A stretch of 64,000 nucleotides of DNA from Arthrobacter sp. H16F315 (GCF_024124825.1 NZ_JAMXSS010000002.1:992001-1056000), one strand, 5' to 3'; counted from the stretch's first letter, positions 9,716-18,591 are shown. Notes: generated by a model not told the origin, from the letters alone. Numbers and translations are program-made.

Positions 9716-10279
9716 CTATGCTGCGGAGACCGCGCGGGATTCGTCCAGCGCTTCGAAGACGGCCTTGATCTGCTCGACAACCTCGGCGTCATCCTTCGGG
9801 TGGATCTCGGCGAAGCGGACCATGGAGCCCGGCACAGCCAGCTTGACGGTGTCGAGGATCCGGGCGCCGGCGATTCCGGCGGCCTTGCGGGCCTCATCCT
9901 GAGCCCAGACTCCGCCGAACTGGCCGAAGGCGGTTCCGACGACGGCGGTCGGCTTGCCGCTCAGGGCGCCTGCGCCGAAGGGGCGGGACAGCCAGTCGAT
10001 GGCGTTTTTGAGCGAGGCGGGAACGGTGCCGTTGTGTTCCGGCGTTACCAGCAGCAGGGTGTCGGCGGTGTTGGCGGCGGCACGCAGGGCGGCCGCGGCG
10101 GCGGGAACCTGGCCTTCAACGTCGATGTCCTCGTTGTAGAAGGGGATGTTGCCCAGGCTGTCGTGGATCAGAACTTCAACATTTTCCGGGGCGTTCAGCT
10201 GGATTGCTTCAGCCAGCTGCTGGTTCGTGGATCCGGCGCGCAAGCTGCCGACCAGGGTGAGAACGGTGTTCTTGGACAT
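9716..10279 (-). CDS. NADPH-dependent FMN reductase / flavodoxin-like quinone reductase
   Basis: A 187-residue flavodoxin-fold reductase. The N-terminal GSLRAGSTN phosphate-binding loop, PEHNGTVPASLKNAIDWLSRP (FMN isoalloxazine binding) and a GTAFGQFGGVWAQ loop are the hallmarks of the NADPH-dependent FMN reductase/azoreductase family. Such enzymes reduce FMN, quinones or azo compounds in the cytoplasm. An AGGAG precedes the ATG. It diverges from a TetR regulator at 10406; the shared intergenic region carries a palindromic operator, so the pair is probably an inducible electrophile or quinone response. Confidence 0.88.
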   Translation of the reverse strand: MSKNTVLTLVGSLRAGSTNQQLAEAIQLNAPENVEVLIHDSLGNIPFYNEDIDVEGQVPAAAAALRAAANTADTLLLVTPEHNGTVPASLKNAIDWLSRPFGAGALSGKPTAVVGTAFGQFGGVWAQDEARKAAGIAGARILDTVKLAVPGSMVRFAEIHPKDDAEVVEQIKAVFEALDESRAVSAA

Positions 10280-10358
10280 GTGGACTCCTAGATGTCTCGC
10301 CGCGGACCATCCTGCGGCTGGCTGAGCAGATGAGGCCGTTTCCGGCCCTCACGGTTGA

Positions 10359-10378
10359 AAACGGACTGCGGTCCGCTT
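10359..10378. promoter_or_regulatory. Probable TetR operator between FMN reductase and tetR
   Basis: CGGAC-TGCG-GTCCG (10362-10375) is a perfect inverted repeat. Outer AA/TT bases extend the symmetry. It lies just upstream of the tetR -10 box (TAGGAT, 10393-10398), about where the -35 would be, and is about 80 bases from the reductase start. It is well placed for the adjacent TetR protein to control both genes. Confidence 0.6.
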
Positions 10379-10405
10379 ATATTCCCCAGGGCTAGGATGT
10401 GGGGT

Positions 10406-11062
10406 GTGAGCCTGATCCCTATCCGTCCCGGCGTGGAGTCCGAACGCCGCGATGCCGCCCGGAACCGCGGGCTGCTGTTGCGGGCCGCCCGCGAGCTCGT
10501 CGACGAGTGTGGGGCGGACGGCCTGACCATGGCCGCCCTGGCCCAGCGGGCCGGCGTGGGGAAGGGGACCGTGTTCCGGCGGTTCGGCAGCCGGGCAGGG
10601 CTCATGATGAGCCTGCTCAGTGATGCGGAGGCCGCGTTCCAGCAGCGCTTTATGTTCGGCCCGCCGCCGCTGGGACCCGGGGCTCCGCCGCTGGAGCGGC
10701 TGATCGCCTGTGGCGGGGAGCGCATTGCCTGGGTGCTGGAATTCGGCGAGCTGGCAAGGGCTGCGGACGTCTCGGCACCCAACCGGTTCGACGTCCCCGC
10801 CGCGGCGCTCTGGCATCGGCATCTGGAGGTGCTCCTGCGGGAAGCGGGCGTTACGGCTGACCCTTGGCTGATGGCCACCTCATTGAGTGCCGTCCTGGAA
10901 CCCGAGCGTCTCCTGCATGCCGTTCGCATGAACGGGATTTCCCCCGCGCGACTCGCCGATTCCTGGCGGGATCTCGTTTCGGGCATCGTGCGCGGGGCCC
11001 AACCCCAACCGGAACCCCACCCCGGCGGAAAGCCCAAATCAATTCTCGGGAGTTATTCATAA
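10406..11062 (+). CDS. TetR family transcriptional regulator
   Basis: A 218-residue TetR-type repressor. The N-terminal helix-turn-helix has the classical pattern LTMAALAQRAGVGKGTVFRRFGSR (about residues 37-60), followed by a divergent ligand-binding domain. The GTG at 10406 lies 7 bases after TAGGAT (10393-10398), so the transcript is probably leaderless; an ATG at 10397 overlaps the -10 box and is less likely. It is divergent from the FMN reductase, which it most likely represses. A hairpin terminator follows the gene. Confidence 0.88.
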   Translation: MSLIPIRPGVESERRDAARNRGLLLRAARELVDECGADGLTMAALAQRAGVGKGTVFRRFGSRAGLMMSLLSDAEAAFQQRFMFGPPPLGPGAPPLERLIACGGERIAWVLEFGELARAADVSAPNRFDVPAAALWHRHLEVLLREAGVTADPWLMATSLSAVLEPERLLHAVRMNGISPARLADSWRDLVSGIVRGAQPQPEPHPGGKPKSILGSYS

Positions 11063-11071
11063 CGATCTGAT

Positions 11072-11099
11072 ACCTGCCCCGGGGAATGGCGGGGCAGGT
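11072..11099 (+). terminator. Terminator of the TetR gene
   Basis: ACCTGCCCCG / CGGGGCAGGT, a 10-bp stem with an 8-base loop, starts 9 bases after the tetR stop. There is no U-run. It separates tetR from the peptide transporter operon. Confidence 0.6.
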
Positions 11100-11264
11100 C
11101 GTCCGGGGAGGGGTCCATGTGATAGTTTCCTCTGGAATGTGATCCGCAACATAGTCCACACGGACTTGCCTCACGGCCTGCGGATGGCCAGATACCCACT
11201 GGCCCGGATCCCGGATCAGCAGCGGTAATCCCCTGCCGGATAGGGACTAGGGAAGGATCTAGTT

Positions 11265-11357
11265 GTGACTACTTTTCATATTCCTGCACGTGGCGAGGCT
11301 GCTGCTGCCGGCCCCGCCCCGGCACGCGCCGCGCAGGCAACGGCGATCCAGAACTAG
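11265..11357 (+). CDS. Possible 30-residue leader ORF of the peptide transporter operon
   Basis: A short frame starting GTG ACT ACT TTT and ending TAG (11355-11357), encoding MTTFHIPARG and then an Ala/Pro-rich tail ending TAIQN. It has a good ribosome-binding site (AAGGA at 11253-11257, 7 bases before the GTG), whereas the following permease ATG at 11365 has none. The stop lies 7 bases before that ATG, so translational coupling is plausible. It could be a leader peptide or simply a translation-delivery device. No known family is recognised. Confidence 0.45.
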   Translation: MTTFHIPARGEAAAAGPAPARAAQATAIQN

Positions 11358-11364
11358 TCGTCCC

Positions 11365-12351
11365 ATGCTCCGATACCTCGCCAAACGTGCTCTCACCTAC
11401 GTCTTTATGATCTTCCTGACCACCACGGCAGGATATTTCCTGGCCGTAAATACCTTGAAGCCGGCACTGCTGGAGCAGGAGCGGATCCCAAGGCCCACCC
11501 CCGAGCAGGTGGCCAACTCCTTCCGGCTCAAGGGCCTGGACCCGGCGCTCAGCGCCTGGGACCGCTACGTTGAGTGGCTCACCGCGATCGTCACCCGCTG
11601 GGACTGGGGACGGAGCCCCAACGGCGCCTTTATCAACGCAGAATTCGGCGATCGGGTCTGGATCTCGACCCGGCTCTTCCTGGCCTCCATCATCCTGACC
11701 CTGATCATCGGCGTCGCACTGGGTGTGTACACGGCAGCACGGCAATACAAAGCCTCGGACCGGGTCATCACCTCTTACAGCTACCTCGTGTACATCGTGC
11801 CCGCACCGATCGCTTATTTCCTGGTGCAGCTCGGTGCCATTAACATCAACGAGACGGTGGGCGAACGCATTTTCTTCGTCACCGGGATCTCCACGCCCGG
11901 GCTGGACGGCGGCGGCTGGGCCCAATTCATCGACATGCTGGCCCACTACGCGGTGCCCACCTTCGCAATCACCATCGTGGGTTGGGGCACCTACCAGATC
12001 GCGCAGCGCCAGTACCTCCTGGACAATGTCAACGCCGACTTTGTCCGGACTGCACGCGCCAAGGGGTTGACCCGCAACCAGGCCATCAGCCGGCATGCCC
12101 TGCGGGTTTCCTTCATCCCTGTGGCGCAGAGCATTGCCTTCACCATCCCTGCCATCTTCGCCGGCGGTTTCTTCGCCGAGAAGATCTTCGCCTGGCACGG
12201 CGTCGGCTCCTGGAGCATCGACGCGATTGCCTTGCAGGATGTCAACGCCGCGACGGCCACGCTCGCCTACGGCTCCGTGATCTTCGCGATCGGCGCGATC
12301 CTCGCAGACTTCGCCACCACGCTGGTCGACCCGAGAGTGCGGGTGCAGTGA
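11365..12351 (+). CDS. Dipeptide/oligopeptide ABC transporter permease (DppB/OppB type)
   Basis: A 328-residue inner-membrane permease. It begins MLRYLAKRALTYVFMIFLTT with a first membrane helix, then a short extracellular region and about five more helices. The cytoplasmic coupling motif (EAA loop) is visible as FVRTARAKGLTRNQAISRHALR. The family normally starts near this ATG; it lacks its own ribosome-binding site and probably depends on coupling to the small ORF before it. It pairs with the second permease 2 bases downstream. Confidence 0.9.
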   Translation: MLRYLAKRALTYVFMIFLTTTAGYFLAVNTLKPALLEQERIPRPTPEQVANSFRLKGLDPALSAWDRYVEWLTAIVTRWDWGRSPNGAFINAEFGDRVWISTRLFLASIILTLIIGVALGVYTAARQYKASDRVITSYSYLVYIVPAPIAYFLVQLGAININETVGERIFFVTGISTPGLDGGGWAQFIDMLAHYAVPTFAITIVGWGTYQIAQRQYLLDNVNADFVRTARAKGLTRNQAISRHALRVSFIPVAQSIAFTIPAIFAGGFFAEKIFAWHGVGSWSIDAIALQDVNAATATLAYGSVIFAIGAILADFATTLVDPRVRVQ

Positions 12352-12353
12352 AC

Positions 12354-13316
12354 ATGACAAACCTCAATACGACCGACCCGGCCGCCGTTGCCAGCGAGGC
12401 GAAGATCGAAAACAGCGATGTCGTCATCGCGAAGTCCTCGATCATCCTCCGCCGCTTCCTGCGGAACAAAACAGCCGTCGTTGGCCTGGTCGTCTTTTTG
12501 GCCCTGACGCTGTTCTCCTTCATTGGCGGCTTCTTCACCAGCTGGGACAAGGAGACAATCGATGCGTTCAACATTGGAATGCCGCCGTCGTCCGAACACC
12601 TGCTTGGCACCTCCCAGGCCGGGATCGACCTCTACGCCCTGACCGTGGAGGGCACCCGGATCTCCATCCTGATCGGCCTCGTCGTTGGCCTCGTCTCGGT
12701 GCTGATCGCCGCCGTGTACGGCTGCACCATGGCCTATTTCGGCGGGAAGGTGGACAAGGTGATGCTGTTCATCCTCGAAGCCCTGATCATGATGCCGGCG
12801 CTGCTGGTCGTCGCCGTGGCCACGAGCGGTGGCGGCAACGGACTGCAGCAGTCCTTGCCGAGTTGGCTGTTGCTGATTATCGTCCTGCTGGTCTTCAGCT
12901 GGATGGGAACCGCCCGCCTCATCCGCTCGCTCTCGATGTCCCTGATGTCACGCGACTTCGTCAAAGCCGCCCAGTACATGGGGATCCCGCCTCGGCGGAT
13001 CGTTTGGCGGCACCTGGTCCCGAACATCGGCTCGCTGCTGGTCCTGGACATCACCCGCGGCATCACCGGGGCGATCCTGGCCGAGGTTGCCTTCTCCTTC
13101 ATCGGTATCGGCATCAAGGTCCCGGATGTCAGCCTGGGTGTGCTGATCGGGCAGGCCACCTCCCAGGTCTCCACCTTCCCGTGGATGTTTTGGGTCCCGC
13201 TGACCGTGATGTTCCTGCTGACCGGTTCGCTTGCCATGATGAACGACGGCTTGCGCGACGCATTCGATCCCAGCTCCAGCTCCGTTGGCAATGCCAAGAA
13301 GAAGAAGACCACATGA
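12354..13316 (+). CDS. Dipeptide/oligopeptide ABC transporter permease (DppC/OppC type)
   Basis: A 320-residue permease with a hydrophilic N-terminus of about 35 residues, a first helix at about 40-60 and five further helices. The coupling loop reads DFVKAAQYMGIPPRRIVWRH. DppC-type permeases usually carry such an N-terminal extension. It starts 2 bases after the first permease stop, and its own stop overlaps the ATPase start (ATGA at 13313-13316), which shows a tightly coupled operon. Confidence 0.9.
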   Translation: MTNLNTTDPAAVASEAKIENSDVVIAKSSIILRRFLRNKTAVVGLVVFLALTLFSFIGGFFTSWDKETIDAFNIGMPPSSEHLLGTSQAGIDLYALTVEGTRISILIGLVVGLVSVLIAAVYGCTMAYFGGKVDKVMLFILEALIMMPALLVVAVATSGGGNGLQQSLPSWLLLIIVLLVFSWMGTARLIRSLSMSLMSRDFVKAAQYMGIPPRRIVWRHLVPNIGSLLVLDITRGITGAILAEVAFSFIGIGIKVPDVSLGVLIGQATSQVSTFPWMFWVPLTVMFLLTGSLAMMNDGLRDAFDPSSSSVGNAKKKKTT

Positions 13317-15574
13317 GCCACGAAATGACCGCCAGCCCCGAATCGGCCGACCTCACCGCCGTCGAGCGTCTGCATGTTGCCGGGCTGCACGGGCCCGCGG
13401 ACGCGGTGCTCTCCGTCCGGGACCTGAAGGTGCGCTTCAACACGGAGAACGGGGTGGTGCACGCCGTCCGCGGCATCGACTTTGACCTCAGGGCCGGCAA
13501 AACGCTGGGCATCGTGGGCGAGTCCGGCTCGGGAAAGTCCGTCACCTCCATGGCAATCATGGGCCTGCTGCCCCCGACGGCCGAGATCACCGGTTCGGTC
13601 CGGCTCCAGGGCACCGAACTGCTGGGTCTCAGCGACAAGGCCATGTGCCAGTACCGCGGCAACGAAATCGCCATGGTCTTCCAGGACCCGTTGTCCTCCC
13701 TGACACCGGTCTACTCGGTGGGCAACCAGATCGTAGAAGCGCTGACCGTCCACAACCCCACCATGAGCCGGCAGGCCAAGGAAGCGCGCGCCGTCGAACT
13801 GCTGGGCATGGTGGGTATTCCCAGCCCGAAGGACCGGCTCAAGGCCTTCCCGCATGAGTTCTCCGGCGGTATGCGCCAGCGTGTGATGATCGCCATCGCC
13901 ATCGCGAACAACCCCCGCGTGCTGATCGCCGATGAACCGACGACGGCGCTCGACGTCACCATCCAGGCACAGGTCCTTGAAGTCCTCCACACCGCGCAGG
14001 AGGAAACCGGCGCCGCCGTTGTGATGATCACACACGACCTCGGCGTGGTCGCCGGCATGGCGGACGACATCATGGTGATGTATGCCGGCAAACCCGTGGA
14101 AACCGGCAGCGTTGACGAGATCTACTACAACCCGCGAATGCCCTACACAATGGGCTTGCTGGGCGCAGTGCCACGCGTCGATACGGCCGAGAAGTCCTCG
14201 CTGGTGCCGATCGAGGGAATCCCGCCGAACCTCATCCACACCCCCACGGGTTGTTCTTTCGCGCCGCGCTGCCCACTAGCCAGCGATGCCTGCCTGCAGG
14301 GCGAGCCGGAGCTGTGGCCGGTCGGCGGGGACAACCAGACCGGCGGCCTGCCTCACCTGGCCGCCTGTATCAAGACCGACTCTTTGGGCCTCGAAGTGGA
14401 CGTCCATGAGATCTTCCGGGCTCCGGCGGTGCCGGTCTCCCGCTTCGACGCGATCCCGCGCGAACAGCGCCGGACCGTGCTGGAGCTCAGGGAGGTCAAG
14501 AAGCACTTCCCGCTGATGAAGGGGGCCTTGCTCAAGCGCCGGATCGGCACTGTCAAGGCCGTCGACGGGTTGAGCTTCGACATCCGCGAGGGGGAGTGCT
14601 TCTCGATCGTCGGCGAGTCCGGCTGCGGAAAGACCACGACGCTGCTGGAAATCATGGAATTCCACAAGGACCAGGACGGCGAGGTGGTCATCGGCGGCCT
14701 CAGCAACAAGGAAGCCTCCAACGCCAAAACCAAAAGCGCCATGCGCAAGGAACTGCAGATGGTGTTCCAGGACCCAACCGGCGCCCTCGACCCCCGCTTC
14801 ACCGTCTTTGAGGTATTGTCCGAACCGCTTGAAAATGCCGGCATGGCCAAGCCCCGGATCCGGGAGCGGATCATGGAGCTGATGGAACTCGTGGGCCTCC
14901 AGCCCGACCACGTCAACCGCTTCCCCAACCAGTTCTCCGGCGGCCAGCGGCAGCGGATCGGCATCGCTCGGGCCCTTGCCGTGAATCCCAAACTGGTAGT
15001 CCTGGACGAGCCGGTATCCGCTCTCGACGTGTCAGTCCAGGCCGGTGTTATCAACCTCCTGGACCAGCTCCGCGCCGAACTCGGACTGAGCTACCTGATG
15101 GTGGCCCACGACCTGTCCGTGGTGCGGCACATCTCCAACCGTGTGGCCGTGATGTATCTGGGCAAGATCGTGGAAATCGGGGACGTGGACAGCGTGTTCG
15201 ACAACCCGCGCCACCCGTACACCCGGGCCCTGCTCTCCGCGATTCCGGTCCCGGACCCCGGCGTGGAACGCACCCGGGAACGTATCATCCTGCGGGGGGA
15301 CCTGCCCTCGCCGCTCGAAGCTCCGGCAGGGTGCAACTTCGCCACCCGCTGCCCGGTGTTTGCGGCACTGCCACCGGCCAAGCAGGAGAAATGCCTGACG
15401 CTGGAACCGGCGCTGGCCACCGTTGTGCCGGCGGCGGACGCCGGACGGCACGGGACGCCGGCGGCAACAGCAACACCGGCCGCCGCTGCGGCCCCCACAG
15501 ACCAGCAATTCGCCTGCTTCTATCCGGACGGCGACCTGGACGCGGACATGCTTGTTGTCCACGAAACCACCTGA
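13313..15574 (+). CDS. Peptide ABC transporter ATPase, DppD and DppF fused in one chain
   Basis: A 753-residue protein with two complete ATPase domains. The first (about 25-290) has Walker A GESGSGKS, signature FSGGMRQRV, Walker B VLIADEP and an OppD-type C-terminal zinc-like cysteine motif (GCSFAPRCPLASDAC). The second (about 385-640) has GESGCGKT, FSGGQRQRI, VVLDEP and again GCNFATRCPVF. Usually these are separate DppD and DppF subunits; here one polypeptide supplies both ATP sites. Iron-sulfur or metal binding by the cysteine motifs is known for this family. The tail after 690 is Ala/Pro-rich. Confidence 0.92.
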   Translation: MSHEMTASPESADLTAVERLHVAGLHGPADAVLSVRDLKVRFNTENGVVHAVRGIDFDLRAGKTLGIVGESGSGKSVTSMAIMGLLPPTAEITGSVRLQGTELLGLSDKAMCQYRGNEIAMVFQDPLSSLTPVYSVGNQIVEALTVHNPTMSRQAKEARAVELLGMVGIPSPKDRLKAFPHEFSGGMRQRVMIAIAIANNPRVLIADEPTTALDVTIQAQVLEVLHTAQEETGAAVVMITHDLGVVAGMADDIMVMYAGKPVETGSVDEIYYNPRMPYTMGLLGAVPRVDTAEKSSLVPIEGIPPNLIHTPTGCSFAPRCPLASDACLQGEPELWPVGGDNQTGGLPHLAACIKTDSLGLEVDVHEIFRAPAVPVSRFDAIPREQRRTVLELREVKKHFPLMKGALLKRRIGTVKAVDGLSFDIREGECFSIVGESGCGKTTTLLEIMEFHKDQDGEVVIGGLSNKEASNAKTKSAMRKELQMVFQDPTGALDPRFTVFEVLSEPLENAGMAKPRIRERIMELMELVGLQPDHVNRFPNQFSGGQRQRIGIARALAVNPKLVVLDEPVSALDVSVQAGVINLLDQLRAELGLSYLMVAHDLSVVRHISNRVAVMYLGKIVEIGDVDSVFDNPRHPYTRALLSAIPVPDPGVERTRERIILRGDLPSPLEAPAGCNFATRCPVFAALPPAKQEKCLTLEPALATVVPAADAGRHGTPAATATPAAAAAPTDQQFACFYPDGDLDADMLVVHETT

Positions 15575-15626
15575 GTTACCAGTCTCACTCAGCAGAACTC
15601 GCACCAAAATGAATGAAGGGGAACAC

Positions 15627-17336
15627 ATGAAGAATCTGACCAAGATCGGCGGCATTACCGCCGTCGCCGCAGCGCTTGCGCTGACCGCTTGCGGCGGGGG
15701 CGGTGCCGCCAAGGGCCCGGACGCAGCCAAAGGCCAGGAATCGGGAAGTGACTTGGCCAAACTGGTCAGCATCAATGCCAAGGATGCCAAGGACCTGCAG
15801 CCGGGTGGCACGGTCACCCTGCCGCTGGGCAACATCGGCCCGGACTTCAACGGCTTTTCCAACAACGGCAACAGCGCGGACAACACCGCCCTGCACCGCC
15901 CGATCGACGAGGCCGGCACGTGGGGTTGCTGGAACTTTGACTTCGACGGCACCGCCACGCCGAACAAGAACTTCTGCGAAGACGTCAAGAGTGAGGTCAA
16001 GGACGGCAAGCAGACCATCACCATCAAGGTCAACGAAAAGGCCAGCTACAACGACGGCACCCCCATCGACGTAAAGACCTTCGAGAACACCTGGAACATG
16101 CTCAAGGGCGAAAACAAGGACATCGACGTCGTCAGCTCCGGTGCCTACGAGTTCGTGGACTCCGTCAAGGCCGGTTCCAGCCCCAAGGAAGTTGTTGTTA
16201 CCACCACCCAGCCGGTGTACCCGCTGGATGCGCTCTTCACCGGTTTTGTCCACCCGGCTGTGAACACCCCGGCACTCTTCAACGAGGGCTTCACCGGGGA
16301 GATGCACCCGGAATGGATGGCCGGGCCGTTCAAGCTGGACCAGTACGACAGCGCCGCAAAGACGGTCACGCTCGCCCAGAACGAAAAGTGGTGGGGCACC
16401 AAGCCGGTCCTGGACAAAGTCGTCTTCCGCCAGCTTGAGACCAGCGCCCAGATTGCCGCCTTCAAGAACGGCGAAATCGACGGTGTCTCCGCAAACACCG
16501 TCACCCCGTACAAGCAGCTCGACGGTACCAAGGACTCCGAGGTCCGCCGTGGCCAGCGCCTCTTCGCCGGCGGCTTGAACCTGAACGCGCAGAAGGCACC
16601 GATGACCGACGTCGCGATCCGCAAGGCGATCTTCACCGCCGTTGACCGCGAAGCCCTCCGTAAGGTCCGCTTTAATGGCCTGAACTGGGAAGAGCAAAGC
16701 TCAGGATCGATGATGCTGCTGCCGTTCTCCAAGTACTACCAGGACAACTACCCCGTCAAGGAAACCGGCCCTGACGCCGCCAAGAAGGTCCTGACCGACG
16801 CCGGCTACACGGCCAACGCAGCGGGTGTGATGGAAAAGGACGGCGTCCCCGCCGCCTTCAAGATCAGCAACTTCGGTGATGACCCCACCACCTTGGCCTT
16901 CGCACAGACCCTGCAGAAGCAGCTTAAGGACGGCGGCATGGATGTCGGCATCGACCAGCGCGCTTCGGCCGACTTCGGCAAGGTCCTGGGCAGCCGCGAC
17001 TTCTATATGAGCGTCTCCGGCTACACCGTCGGCGCGGATACGACCGACGCCGTCAAGCAGTTCTACGATTCCAAAACGAACGAAAATGAACTCGGCGACG
17101 CTGAACTGGACGCCGAGATCAAGAAGCTCTCCTCCATTGAAGACAACGCCGAGCGCAACAAGGCGGCAATGGAGGTTGAAAAGAAGCACATGGAGAAATA
17201 CTTCTCCATGGGTGTTGTGATGAACGGGCCGCAGATCTCCTTCGTGCGTACCGGCCTGGCCAACTACGGTCCGTCCCTGTTCAAGAGCCTGTCCCAGGTT
17301 CCGGACTGGACCACCCTGGGCTGGGAAAAGAAGTAA
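15627..17336 (+). CDS. Peptide-binding lipoprotein, extracellular solute-binding family 5
   Basis: A 569-residue substrate-binding protein. The ATG at 15627 has a GAAGGGG ribosome-binding site. The signal peptide ends with the lipobox LTAC (about residues 17-20), predicting a lipid-anchored protein on the outer face of the membrane. The body fits the DppA/OppA fold (family 5), with a segment such as PTDVKTFENTWN in the typical 'D-V-x-F-x-W' position. It is the last gene of the importer operon, 52 bases after the ATPase gene. The substrate is probably a peptide, but nickel or glycoside cannot be excluded. Confidence 0.9.
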   Translation: MKNLTKIGGITAVAAALALTACGGGGAAKGPDAAKGQESGSDLAKLVSINAKDAKDLQPGGTVTLPLGNIGPDFNGFSNNGNSADNTALHRPIDEAGTWGCWNFDFDGTATPNKNFCEDVKSEVKDGKQTITIKVNEKASYNDGTPIDVKTFENTWNMLKGENKDIDVVSSGAYEFVDSVKAGSSPKEVVVTTTQPVYPLDALFTGFVHPAVNTPALFNEGFTGEMHPEWMAGPFKLDQYDSAAKTVTLAQNEKWWGTKPVLDKVVFRQLETSAQIAAFKNGEIDGVSANTVTPYKQLDGTKDSEVRRGQRLFAGGLNLNAQKAPMTDVAIRKAIFTAVDREALRKVRFNGLNWEEQSSGSMMLLPFSKYYQDNYPVKETGPDAAKKVLTDAGYTANAAGVMEKDGVPAAFKISNFGDDPTTLAFAQTLQKQLKDGGMDVGIDQRASADFGKVLGSRDFYMSVSGYTVGADTTDAVKQFYDSKTNENELGDAELDAEIKKLSSIEDNAERNKAAMEVEKKHMEKYFSMGVVMNGPQISFVRTGLANYGPSLFKSLSQVPDWTTLGWEKK

Positions 17337-17352
17337 CCCCACCTCCCCTTCA

Positions 17353-17447
17353 GACGCTCCCTCACCTGTAGCAGCAGTTTTTGGGCGACGCTCCCTCACC
17401 TTTCGAGGGGGCGTCGCCCAAATTACTGCGAAATCTGAGGGAGCGTC
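17353..17447. repeat. Nested palindromic repeat (REP-like), may act as terminator
   Basis: Two direct copies of GACGCTCCCTCACCT (17353-17367 and 17387-17401) and an inverted copy TGAGGGAGCGTC (17436-17447). Inside is a 15-base stem (17383-17397 with 17405-17419, one G-T pair) with a 7-base loop. It lies between the peptide-binding protein and the next gene. The repeated motif suggests a dispersed intergenic element rather than a simple terminator. Confidence 0.6.
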
Positions 17448-17464
17448 GGGTGAGTGGGCAAAGG

Positions 17465-17470
17465 TAACGT
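17465..17470 (+). promoter_or_regulatory. Leaderless -10 box of the Gfo/Idh/MocA gene
   Basis: TAACGT, 6 bases, then the ATG at 17477. No ribosome-binding site better than GGAG directly against the ATG is present. Confidence 0.5.
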
Positions 17471-17476
17471 GGAGCC

Positions 17477-18535
17477 ATGTCCACCGACTCGACAGGTCCT
17501 ATCCGCACCGCCGTTGCCGGCTTCGGCCTCTCCGGCAGTATCTTCCACGCACCGCTGCTCGCGGCAGACCCGGCCTTCTCCGTCGCTGTGATCGCCACCT
17601 CCGACGCCGGCAGGCAGTCCGTTGCCGCCACCCGGTACCCCGGCGCCCGGATCGTCGACACCCCGGCGGACATCCTCGGGCTGGCCGGCGAACTGGACCT
17701 GCTGGTCCTGGGCACCCCGCCGGCCACCCATTATCCGCTCGCGAGGGCCGCACTGGAAGCCGGTCTCGACGTCGTCGTGGACAAACCGTTTACGGTGCGC
17801 AGCGCCGAAGGGCGGGAGCTTATCCAGCTGGCCGCGCGACTGGGACGGGTGCTCACCGTTTTCCAAAACCGGCGCTGGGACGGCGACTACCTGACCGTCC
17901 GCGGCCTGCTGGACAGTGCCGCCCTCGGAACCGTGACGCGGTTCGAATCCCGCTTCGAACGCTGGTCCCCGCTCGTGTCGAAAGCCTGGAAAGCGGCCGC
18001 GACGGCAGACGAGGGCGGAGGGGTGCTGTTCGACTTGGGCACGCACCTGCTGGACCAAGCCGTGCAGTTGTTCGGTCCCGCCGAGGTCACCCACGCCGAA
18101 CTGGCGGCGCGGCGGCCAGCGGAGAAGACCGACGATGATGTGTTCCTCGCCCTGCAGCACGAATCCGGGGTGACGAGCCACCTGTGGATGAATATGCTCT
18201 GCGCCCAGCAGGGCCCACGTTTCCGGGTCCTGGGCAGCGGCGGCGGCTTCACCAAACACGGAGTGGACCCGCAGGAGCCGTTTATTGTGGCCGGCGGCAG
18301 CCCGCTGGACCCGGACTACGGCGTTGAGGACCGGGACTGGGCCGGGCTGTTCGGGCGGGACGGCCACGTGGATCGGCTGCCCACCAAGCGTGGCGCCTAC
18401 CCGGAGTTTTACCGGATCCTGGCGGCGAAGATCAACGACGGCGGGGCCGCCTCCGTGCTGCCCCTCCCCGTGGATCCGGCGGGGCCGGTTGAGGTGCTGC
18501 GGCTGATCGAGCAGGCCCGGGCGCTGGCGGATTAA
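17477..18535 (+). CDS. Gfo/Idh/MocA family NAD(P)-dependent oxidoreductase
   Basis: A 352-residue two-domain dehydrogenase. The N-terminal Rossmann fold starts AVAGFGLSGSIFHAPLL. The conserved catalytic-lysine motif appears as DVVVDKPFTV (about residues 92-101), and the C-terminal alpha/beta domain begins after FQNRRWDGDY. The 'GFGxSGxxFHAP' start is typical of the YdgJ/YvaA-like subgroup that acts on inositols and related sugars. The gene stands alone and converges on ald, with a strong bidirectional terminator between them. Confidence 0.87.
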   Translation: MSTDSTGPIRTAVAGFGLSGSIFHAPLLAADPAFSVAVIATSDAGRQSVAATRYPGARIVDTPADILGLAGELDLLVLGTPPATHYPLARAALEAGLDVVVDKPFTVRSAEGRELIQLAARLGRVLTVFQNRRWDGDYLTVRGLLDSAALGTVTRFESRFERWSPLVSKAWKAAATADEGGGVLFDLGTHLLDQAVQLFGPAEVTHAELAARRPAEKTDDDVFLALQHESGVTSHLWMNMLCAQQGPRFRVLGSGGGFTKHGVDPQEPFIVAGGSPLDPDYGVEDRDWAGLFGRDGHVDRLPTKRGAYPEFYRILAAKINDGGAASVLPLPVDPAGPVEVLRLIEQARALAD

Positions 18536-18536
18536 A

Positions 18537-18581
18537 CGGACAACGGCAGCCATCCACGGGAAGGATGGCTGCCGTTGTCCG
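18537..18581. terminator. Bidirectional terminator between the oxidoreductase and ald
   Basis: A perfect 19-bp stem (CGGACAACGGCAGCCATCC and its complement) with the 7-base loop ACGGGAA lies between the converging stops at 18535 and 18592. Confidence 0.85.
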
Positions 18582-18591
18582 GAAGCGGATG

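Noticed and set aside
12734..14239. A 501-codon minus-strand open frame
   Set aside because: It lies opposite the peptide permease and ATPase genes, its translation is low-complexity and His/Arg/Gly-rich, and it has no start signals; it is a shadow of high-GC codon use.
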